Positions 24,901 to 30,283 of a stretch of DNA of 38,526 bases are shown in pieces (positions within the stretch are counted from its first letter, which is position 1; every line of letters starts with the position of its first letter). The position numbers and the translations under genes were made by a program. Origin of the DNA: an uncultured Burkholderiales bacterium (GTDB lineage: Bacteria; Pseudomonadota; Gammaproteobacteria; Burkholderiales; Burkholderiaceae_C); the NCBI GenBank assembly GCA_902825995.1, contig CADEDE010000023.1:1-38526 (forward strand), written 5' to 3'. The notes beneath the pieces are model-generated. The model did not search any database and was not told the DNA's origin. It worked only from the letters and a program-made list of their open reading frames with translations.

Positions 24901-25162
24901 CCAGGGCGTCGGCTTGGCCGATGCCGTCGTGCGCTCGGCCGCGACGCGCGCGCAGCCGATCCTGCTGACCGGCCTGGCCGCGATGCTCGGCGCCTTCTTC
25001 ATCCTCGACGACCCGATCTTCAACGGCCTGGCGATTTCGCTGATCTTCGGCATCGCGGTTTCGACCCTGCTGACCCTGGTGGTGATTCCGCTGCTGTTCT
25101 ACGTCGCCCACGCGCGCCGCGCCGTGGTTCCCATTTCAACCACTGAAGGAGCTTCGTCATGA
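21938..25162 (+). CDS. RND efflux pump permease (HAE-type)
   Basis: The 1074-residue inner-membrane pump has two repeated halves of one plus five helices and two large periplasmic loops. The N-terminus reads LLALVALLLGIFAVTVTPREEEPQIDV, and helix four has the proton-relay pair in GILVDDAIVVVENIHRH, as in AcrB-like pumps rather than the metal-export HME type. The C-terminal half has GMIALAGIIVRNSILLVDFIE. Start is GTG; no ATG fits before residue 50. The substrate cannot be told. It overlaps the DUF2892 gene by four bases. No outer-membrane factor gene is present. Confidence 0.93.
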   Translation: MQALGVSGRIAAFFQAARITPLLALVALLLGIFAVTVTPREEEPQIDVTMANVLIPFPGASVRDVEQMVAGPAEQVLAQMASIEHVYSVSRPGLAVLTVQFKVGVSRTEALVRLYDTINANADWLPKGLGVLDPIIKPKGIDDVPIVTLTLFSKNPASGAFDLERVAHSIEADLKRVAGTREVTTIGGPGRALLVEIDPARLAGAGLTVADLRAALLSANLGLPVGELIAGNRALAVESGPFLASAAEVGALVVGVHDGKPVFMNDVATLRDGPPPAARYVWHGSAGPDAAEHPAVTVAVTKKPGENAIDVANAVLRRVESLRNTVIPAEVQVSVSRNYGASANDKAMKLIQKLGFATASVVALVFFALGRREAAIVGAAVVLTLTVTLFASWAWGFTLNRVSLFALIFSIGILVDDAIVVVENIHRHQQLFPERTLAQIIPGAVDEVGGPTILATLTVIAALLPMAFVSGLMGPYMSPIPINASLGMILSLAVAFVVTPWLARLWMKPGAAQGAQHHGLAGKLAPLFERLFRPLLDAKRGARRRGVLGLAVAALIAISLLLPATGLVVLKMLPFDNKSEFQVVVDMPAGTPLEKTAAVLHQLGAHLANVPEVTDYQAYAGTAAPINFNGLVRQYYLRSGGEVGDIQVNLVDKHLRKAQSHAIAARVRPALQKIGARFGANVKVVEVPPGPPVLAPLVAEIYGPEAEGRREVARAVRAQFEKTTGLVDVDDSSIAAAPKAVLVVDRRKAALLGVPQQAIVTTLRAGLAGEATAYLHDQSKYPAAATLQLPAERHGDLEALLQLTVRSSAGKLVPIRELVTLRDTLREQPIHHKDLLPVNYVFGDMSGGPDSPLYGLFAMRGELGQLVTPSGGPLVEYFIRQPDDAWRDYALKWDGEWQITYDTFRDMGLAYAVGLVLIYLLVVAQFGSYLTPLIIMAPIPLTIIGVMPGHALLGAQFTATSMIGMIALAGIIVRNSILLVDFIELQLRQGVGLADAVVRSAATRAQPILLTGLAAMLGAFFILDDPIFNGLAISLIFGIAVSTLLTLVVIPLLFYVAHARRAVVPISTTEGASS

Positions 25163-25368
25163 CCTCTTGGCAACTCGTGCGCCTGTTCGCAGGCCTGTTC
25201 ATCCTGCTCTCGCTGGCGCTCGGCGTGCCCGCCAGCCCGCTGTTCGTCAGCCCGTGGTGGCTGGCGTTCACGGCCTTCGTCGGCGCCAACCTGCTGCAGA
25301 GCGCCATCACCCAATGGTGTCTGCTCGAGACCATTCTGCGCAAGCTCGGCGCGCCGGCCGGTCACTGA
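25159..25368 (+). CDS. DUF2892 small membrane protein
   Basis: The 69-residue protein has two hydrophobic segments (about 5-25 and 30-50) and the conserved ANLLQSAITQWCLLETILRKLG block (roughly 43-64). This is the DUF2892 family, which resembles the membrane part of the rhodanese YgaP; Cys54 is conserved. Function is unknown, though its relatives link to sulfur transfer. It is the last gene of the efflux operon, translated from an ATGA overlap with the pump stop, so it may be a pump accessory. Confidence 0.82.
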   Translation: MTSWQLVRLFAGLFILLSLALGVPASPLFVSPWWLAFTAFVGANLLQSAITQWCLLETILRKLGAPAGH

Positions 25369-25417
25369 GTGGCAGACGCCGCGATGTAACTGATCTGCCC
25401 ACGGTGCGGCGGGATAC

Positions 25418-26725
25418 TCAAGAAGATTCGCCTTCTCCGAACGGGGCCGTTCGGGCCACCAGCACCTTGTCGATGCGTTTACCGTCCATATCGACGACTT
25501 CGAAGCGCCAGCCGCTCCATTCGACGAAGTCGGCAGTGCGCGCCAGGCGGCCGAGCAAGAGCATGATCATGCCCGCCAGGGTGTTGTAGCGGCCGCGATC
25601 CTCTTCGGGCAACTCCTTCAGGTCCAGTCGGTCTTTCAATTCGGGCACCGGAATCAGGCCGTCGAACAGCCAGCTGCCGTCGCCGCGCTCGACAGCCCAG
25701 GCGTTGGCGTCGGCCGGCGCCGAAAACTCGCCGGTGATGGCTTCGAGCACGTCGCGCACCGTGATCACGCCCTGCACCTCACCGTATTCATCGACCACGA
25801 AGACCAGCTCGGCGCTCGAGACGCGAAAGTGTTCGAGCAATTCCATGCCCGACAGGGTTTCGGGCACGAAGACCGGCGCGCTCAGCACGTCGGCGAGCTT
25901 GGGCTCTTCGCCGCGCGCCAGTGCCGGCAGCAGGCTTTGCGCCGAGACGACCCCCAGCACTTCGGTGAGCCCGCCGCGGCAGACCGGGTAGCGCGTGTGC
26001 TGGTGCTCGGCCATCAAGGCCAGCGAATCGGCCAGCGGCGCGTTGACGTCGAGCCAGGTGATCTCCGTGCGCGGCATCATCATCGAGCCGATCTGGCGAT
26101 CGTCGAGGCGAAACACATTGCGCACCATCTGGTGCTCCTGCTCCTCGATCACGCCGGCGTCCCGGCCCTCTTCGAGGCTGGCGGCAATCTCCTCCTCCGT
26201 GACACTGCGGCTGGGCCCGCCATGCACACCGAACAGGCGCAGCACGGCCACCGTGCACATCGTCAGCAGCGCCACCAGCGGCCGGGTGGCGGTGGAAAGC
26301 CACTGCATCGGGGTGGCCACCAGGCGGGCCACCGTCTCCGGGTAAAGCTGCCCCAGGCGCTTGGGCACCAGCTCGCCGAAGATGATCGTCAGCACGGTGA
26401 TGATCAACACCACCAGGCCGGTGGCCGACAGCGACGCCGCGCGCGCCGGCACATCGAAGGCGGTGTGCAGCCAGTGCGCCAGCGGCTGCGAAAACGCCGC
26501 TTCGCCGACGATGCCGTTCAGGATGCTGATCGAGGTGATGCCGATCTGCACCGTGGACAGGAACTTGGTCGGGTTGTCGTGCAGCGCCATCGCCGCCTCC
26601 ACCCCCGGCTCGCCGGCTTCGAGCATGACCTGCAGCCGCGCCTTGCGGCTGGCGCTGAGCGCCATCTCCGACATGGCGAAGAGCCCGTTGAGCAGGATCA
26701 GAAAGGCGAGCAGCGCGACGTCCAT
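25418..26725 (-). CDS. HlyC/CorC (CNNM) transporter-family protein
   Basis: The 435-residue protein has a DUF21 membrane domain with three or four helices starting MDVALLAFLILLNGLFAMSE and the FGELVPKRLGQLYPE motif (near 115-130), a CBS pair (MMMPRTEITWLDV, TRYPVCRG, FVVDEYGEVQGVITVRDVLEAITGEF) and a C-terminal CorC_HlyC domain (LDLKELPEEDRGRYNTLAGMI). Relatives transport Mg2+ or Co2+ or regulate such transport; CBS domains bind nucleotides. The start at 26725 gives the family N-terminus. It converges with the efflux operon; the 49-base gap has only a weak hairpin (CGCCGC 25377-25382 with GCGGCG 25406-25411). Confidence 0.92.
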   Translation of the reverse strand: MDVALLAFLILLNGLFAMSEMALSASRKARLQVMLEAGEPGVEAAMALHDNPTKFLSTVQIGITSISILNGIVGEAAFSQPLAHWLHTAFDVPARAASLSATGLVVLIITVLTIIFGELVPKRLGQLYPETVARLVATPMQWLSTATRPLVALLTMCTVAVLRLFGVHGGPSRSVTEEEIAASLEEGRDAGVIEEQEHQMVRNVFRLDDRQIGSMMMPRTEITWLDVNAPLADSLALMAEHQHTRYPVCRGGLTEVLGVVSAQSLLPALARGEEPKLADVLSAPVFVPETLSGMELLEHFRVSSAELVFVVDEYGEVQGVITVRDVLEAITGEFSAPADANAWAVERGDGSWLFDGLIPVPELKDRLDLKELPEEDRGRYNTLAGMIMLLLGRLARTADFVEWSGWRFEVVDMDGKRIDKVLVARTAPFGEGESS

Positions 26726-26797
26726 ACAACGAGACCGCGTGCCGCGCGCCTCGAAAGCCGACAGGAGCGGCAGCGTAGCAGAATCAGAAATGGTCCC

Positions 26798-26870
26798 ACC
26801 CCCGTTGCGGCTTCGCCGCTCCCCCTCGAGGGGGCACCGCTGGCGGCCGGGCCAAGCCCGATCCGCGGCG
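26798..26870. repeat. GC-rich palindromic intergenic repeat
   Basis: The unit has a hairpin GCGGC-TTC-GCCGC (26807-26819), a perfect palindrome CCCCCTCGAGGGGG (26821-26834), and a block at 26842-26870 that recurs in inverted orientation at 38431-38459 with 27 of 29 bases equal. It lies between the divergent CorC-family and apaH genes. The rest of this 189-base gap (26726-26914) holds AGAGG just before apaH and nothing else I recognise. Confidence 0.7.
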
Positions 26871-26914
26871 GTTGCTGAGACTGCGCGCCGTATTCCTTCG
26901 TATCGAGAGGCCCT

Positions 26915-27736
26915 ATGCACTATCTGATTGGCGATCTACAGGGCTGTTGCGATGCGTTCGAGCGCCTCTTGGCCGAGATCGGCTTCTCGCCCTCGCGCGA
27001 CCGCCTCAGCGTGCTCGGCGATCTGGTCAATCGCGGGCCGCAATCATTGACCGTGCTGCGCACGGTGCGCGCGCTGGGCAATGCCGCCGATGCCCTGCTC
27101 GGCAACCACGACCTGCACCTGCTGGCCGTGGCCCACGGCGTGCGGCCCGAACATGCCAGCGATACGCTGCGCGAAATTCTCGACGCGCCCGACCGTGAAG
27201 CCTGGCTGGATTGGCTGCGCCAGCGCCCGCTGGCGCTGATGCGCGAGGGCTGGCTGTGCGTGCATGCGGGCGTCTCGCCGGCCTGGAGCGCGGCGTTGAC
27301 GCTGGCGCTCGCCGCCGAGGTCGAGCAGTTGCTGCGCGGCCCCGATCTCGGCGCCTTCCTGCCGCTGATGTACGGCAATCAACCGGCCGCGTGGCGCGAT
27401 GACCTGCAAGGCCCGGAGCGCTGGCGGCATGTCATCAATGTGCTCACACGCGTGCGCTTCGTGCATGGCGATGGAGCGCTCGACTTCAAGGCCAAGGAAG
27501 GCGCTGGCGCCGCGCCGCCCGGCCTGGTGCCGTGGTTCGAGTTCCCGCAACGCGCCAGCCGCGGCACGCCGATCGCCTTCGGCCACTGGTCAACGCTCGG
27601 CCTCGTCAACCGCCCCGACCTGCTGGGCATCGATACCGGCTGCGTCTGGGGCGGCGCGCTCACCGCGGTGCGCATCGACGGCGGCCGCCGCGAGGTCATC
27701 CAGGTGCGCTGCGAGCCGGCGCAGCAGCCGGGGTGA
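26915..27736 (+). CDS. apaH: Symmetrical diadenosine tetraphosphatase
   Basis: The 273-residue protein is an ApaH metallophosphatase. Motifs are GDLQGCCDAF (6-15), VLGDLVNRGPQS (33-44), LLGNHDLHLLAVA (61-73), a His-containing VHAGVSP (110-116), and the C-terminal FGHWSTLGLV and LGIDTGCVWGGALTAVRID. It cleaves Ap4A to two ADP and also decaps NpnN-RNA in E. coli. It stands alone, without the ksgA-apaG neighbours of enterics. The tRNA-Ser gene begins 18 bases after the stop, so its promoter must lie within the apaH tail. Confidence 0.95.
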   Translation: MHYLIGDLQGCCDAFERLLAEIGFSPSRDRLSVLGDLVNRGPQSLTVLRTVRALGNAADALLGNHDLHLLAVAHGVRPEHASDTLREILDAPDREAWLDWLRQRPLALMREGWLCVHAGVSPAWSAALTLALAAEVEQLLRGPDLGAFLPLMYGNQPAAWRDDLQGPERWRHVINVLTRVRFVHGDGALDFKAKEGAGAAPPGLVPWFEFPQRASRGTPIAFGHWSTLGLVNRPDLLGIDTGCVWGGALTAVRIDGGRREVIQVRCEPAQQPG

Positions 27737-27754
27737 GAGAATCTCGCCCGCGCG

Positions 27755-27842
27755 GGAAGCGTGGCAGAGTGGTCGATTGCACCGGTCTTGAAAACCGGCG
27801 ACCCGCAAGGGTCCGTGAGTTCGAATCTCACCGCTTCCGCCA
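27755..27842 (+). tRNA. tRNA-Ser (UGA)
   Basis: An 88-base cloverleaf: acceptor GGAAGCG (27755-27761) with CGCTTCC (27832-27838), anticodon stem CCGGT (27782-27786) with ACCGG (27794-27798), anticodon TGA at 27789-27791 in loop CTTGAAA, a long variable arm around GACCCGCAAGGGTC, T-loop GTTCGAATC and an encoded CCA (27840-27842). The long variable arm is proper for serine. It reads UCA-type codons. Confidence 0.96.
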
Positions 27843-27874
27843 AACAACCCCGACGGTCGAGGGATAATCGATAC

Positions 27875-28075
27875 GTGAATCGCAGCAGCATCCAGCGCAT
27901 CAAGATTGCCCAACAGCAAGCCAGCGACCTTGCGTTCTGGCTGGCCCGGCCGATGGCCGATCGCATCGCTGCTGTCGAGGCCTTGCGCGAGCAGGCATCC
28001 CGGTCTGCCGGTCCGTCCGATGTTGAACCGCGACTTCAAAGAATTTGCCGAGTTGCTCGCCGCCAGGGGCGTTGA
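27875..28075 (+). CDS. Small partner protein of nucleotidyltransferase module
   Basis: The 66-residue protein starts with GTG. It shows LAFWLARPMADRIAAVEALREQ (residues 19-40) and RLQRICRVARR at the C-terminus, a pattern I recall from small proteins that precede nucleotidyltransferase genes (family name not certain). It overlaps the nucleotidyltransferase gene by 56 bases in another frame. The preceding GAGGG at 27860-27864 could be a ribosome binding site. The pair may be a toxin-antitoxin-like or similar accessory module; this is inference. A longer reading frame runs back into the tRNA and is not credible. Confidence 0.55.
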   Translation: MNRSSIQRIKIAQQQASDLAFWLARPMADRIAAVEALREQASRSAGPSDVEPRLQRICRVARRQGR

Positions 28076-28487
28076 CTACCTGGTGGTCGGCGGCTACGCG
28101 CTGGCCGCGCATGGGCATCCGCGCTACACGGGCGACATCGATTTCTGGGTTCGCCCGGCACCCGACAACATCGCACGCCTGCTGGCTGTTCTGAACGACT
28201 TCGGCTTTGGCTCGCTGGGTTTGACCTCCGATGACTTCGCCGTCGATACCGTCGTTCAACTCGGCCAGTCGCCGCGCCGCATCGATCTGCTGACCGCCAT
28301 CGACGGCGTTGCGTTCGATGCCTGCTTCGATCGGCGCGAACGGGTTGACTTGGCGGGCGTCAAATTGAACATCATCGGGCTCGAAGATTTCAAGACCAAC
28401 AAACGATCCGCTGGCCGACTCAAGGATCTCGCAGATCTGGAGAGCCTCGCCCCGCCGGACGACGGCGACCCGAGCGCCGCAAGCTGA
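28020..28487 (+). CDS. Minimal nucleotidyltransferase (DUF6036/AbiEii-like)
   Basis: The 155-residue protein has a nucleotidyltransferase core: LVVGGYALAAHGHPRYTGDIDFWV (21-44) with the GG turn and DxD metal pair Asp39/Asp41, a third acidic site IDLL (Asp89), and the C-terminal KTNKRSAGRLKDLADLE (125-141) of the DUF1814/DUF6036 type. Such proteins are toxins in AbiE-like systems or act on tRNA or protein; the target here is unknown. It follows the GTG-started small ORF with a 56-base overlap and lies close to tRNA-Ser, a frequent insertion site. The ATG at 28020 has no clear ribosome binding site, so coupling is likely. Confidence 0.75.
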   Translation: MLNRDFKEFAELLAARGVDYLVVGGYALAAHGHPRYTGDIDFWVRPAPDNIARLLAVLNDFGFGSLGLTSDDFAVDTVVQLGQSPRRIDLLTAIDGVAFDACFDRRERVDLAGVKLNIIGLEDFKTNKRSAGRLKDLADLESLAPPDDGDPSAAS

Positions 28488-28488
28488 T

Positions 28489-28512
28489 CCGCCGCGGTCG
28501 AACAAGCGGCGG
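28489..28512 (+). terminator. Possible hairpin after nucleotidyltransferase gene
   Basis: CCGCCGC (28489-28495) pairs with GCGGCGG (28506-28512) across a ten-base loop, beginning right after the stop codon. No T tract follows, so it would be a weak or Rho-aided terminator. Confidence 0.3.
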
Positions 28513-28546
28513 CTCACGTGAATGATTGGCCAAAGCGGGGTGAACC

Positions 28547-28678
28547 ATGAACGCAGGCGACAAGAGCTATGTTCCCACAAGCCGCATGAATGCTGGCGAT
28601 TCGGAGGACACCGCCTCCGCCGGCCCACCGGCTTACGCCACGCAGGTGCGGTTCTTGCCCGTGTGCTTGGCTTCGTAA
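28547..28678 (+). other. Short ORF with internal duplication, possible mobile-element relic
   Basis: A 43-codon frame reads MNAGDKSYVPTSRMNAGDSE at its start. The DNA words ATGAACGCAGGCGA (28547-28560) and ATGAATGCTGGCGA (28586-28599) are a near-exact direct repeat. The NAGDKSYVP-like leader recalls, from memory only, the region ahead of group II intron reverse transcriptase frames. The frame then runs over the end of the cyclase gene. It is probably not an independent gene. Confidence 0.2.
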
Positions 28679-30276
28679 AGCGCCTCGTCGGCGCGCTCGA
28701 TCGCGGTGTCGAGCGCTTCGCCGACACGCCAGGCCGTCACGCCGCCTGAGAAGGTGACGAAGACTTCGCGGCCCTCGTGCATGAACAGGCTCGCGGTCAA
28801 GTCGCGTTGCAGACGCGTCAGCGCTTGCTGCGCCGGGTCAACGTCGGTGGCCGGCAGCAGCATCACAAATTCCTCGCCGCCGAAACGCGCCACGTGATCG
28901 ACCGGGCGCAGCGCGGCGCGCACCCTTGCCGCCAGTGCCTTCAGCGCCTCGTCGCCGGCAACGTGTCCGAGCGAATCGTTGAGTTTCTTGAAATTGTCGA
29001 TGTCGATCAGCGCCACCGCCAGGGTGTTGCCGTCGCGGGCGTGGCGGGCGCTTTCGGTCTCGAAGGCCAGGGCCAGGCCGCGCCGGTTGGCCACCTGCGT
29101 CAGCGCATCGACGGCCACTTCTTCGGACAGGCGGCGCAGCTCGCCCTCGAGCTCGCGCACGCGCGAGGACAGTGTCGCAGCCTCGGCCTGGCCGGCCTGC
29201 AGCCGCGTACTGGCGCCGGCCACCTCCGATTGCACGGCACGGCTTTCCTGGACCATGTCGTGCACCAGGGCGGCCAGGCCGTCGAGCGAATCGGCTTGCT
29301 CGATGCTGTCGGCATAGCTGCCCAATTGGGCGCCGAAGCGGCCGGTACGGCCGCCCAGGTCGCCCAGCTCGGCGGCCAGGCTCTGCACCAGGGTCTTCAG
29401 CGCATCGCGCGCGCGGTCGCGCTCGCCCTTGAGTTGTTTTTGCTGGCGCCGCGTTTGTGCCAGCAGATCCTTCGTGGCGCGCACGTTGCGCACGCTAAGC
29501 GCCGCGCTGCCATCGGCCGGTCCGAGACGCGCGAGCATGGCTTGGGCTTGGCCGCGGGCCCAGCTGTCGTCCTCGGCCAGCTCGGTCAGGCCGGCGGTCA
29601 GTTCGCGCGCCAGGGCGGCCAGTTGATCGACCAACTGGTGGCGCTGCACCAGCAGGCGCCGGGCCTCGATGCAGCTGTGCTCGAGCTCGGCCGCCACGGC
29701 CGCATCGGCGCCCTTGCAGTCGATCCGTCGAGCCAGGGCGGCCAGGGTGTCGGCCAGCTCGCGCGCGCGGGCTTCGTCGCCGGGCAAGGCGGCCTGCACC
29801 GTGCCTTCGAGACTGGCGACGACGGCGCCCCAGCCTGCGTGCCCGGCACCGGGTACCGGCGGCTGGCTGTGCCTGGCTCCCGACGGCGGTAAGAACGAGG
29901 GTTCGGCGAGTTCAGCAGGCCGCGTCTGGATCGCCGTGCCGTCGCTATCGCCGTCCCAACTGGCGACCAGCTGGCGCAGCCGGTCGTGCAAGCGCTGCAT
30001 GTCGGTGCGGCTGCTGTCGAGCACGCGCCGCAAGCTGTCCTTCTTGCGTGCCGCGGTCCACTGGCGGCCGCCGCGTTCGATGCCACGCACCAGGCATTCG
30101 ATCAACGAGGCCCACTGCACCGCCGTACCCGTGGGCGGCGACTCGGCAAGGCTGGCGTCGGTACCGGCTTCCTGGGCCCAGGCGCGCGCATAGTTCTCCG
30201 GCGTCGGTTCGAGCCGGCCGACCGCCAGGCGGCGCAAGGTGGCCTTGGCCAGCTGGGCCGACGTCAGCTCGGCCAT
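28633..30276 (-). CDS. Diguanylate cyclase with long coiled-coil region
   Basis: The 547-residue protein has an N-terminal helical part (MAELTSAQLAKATLRRLAVGRLEPTPENYARAW, a pattern of cytosolic cyclases), a central coiled coil (about 260-400) and a C-terminal GGDEF domain. The active site is GGEEF (466-470), with the inhibitory I-site RPVD (457-460) five residues before it, and ALIDIDNFKKLNDSLGH upstream. It should make c-di-GMP from GTP and be product-inhibited. No signal peptide or membrane helix. The start at 30276 leaves seven bases after the stop of the REC-PAS-GGDEF-EAL gene, so they are one transcription unit. Confidence 0.9.
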   Translation of the reverse strand: MAELTSAQLAKATLRRLAVGRLEPTPENYARAWAQEAGTDASLAESPPTGTAVQWASLIECLVRGIERGGRQWTAARKKDSLRRVLDSSRTDMQRLHDRLRQLVASWDGDSDGTAIQTRPAELAEPSFLPPSGARHSQPPVPGAGHAGWGAVVASLEGTVQAALPGDEARARELADTLAALARRIDCKGADAAVAAELEHSCIEARRLLVQRHQLVDQLAALARELTAGLTELAEDDSWARGQAQAMLARLGPADGSAALSVRNVRATKDLLAQTRRQQKQLKGERDRARDALKTLVQSLAAELGDLGGRTGRFGAQLGSYADSIEQADSLDGLAALVHDMVQESRAVQSEVAGASTRLQAGQAEAATLSSRVRELEGELRRLSEEVAVDALTQVANRRGLALAFETESARHARDGNTLAVALIDIDNFKKLNDSLGHVAGDEALKALAARVRAALRPVDHVARFGGEEFVMLLPATDVDPAQQALTRLQRDLTASLFMHEGREVFVTFSGGVTAWRVGEALDTAIERADEALYEAKHTGKNRTCVA

Positions 30277-30283
30277 CCGCCAC

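Noticed and set aside
27761..27874. Open frame starting inside tRNA-Ser and reading into the small partner ORF
   Set aside because: The first 38 codons are tRNA sequence; the GTG at 27875 is the credible start.
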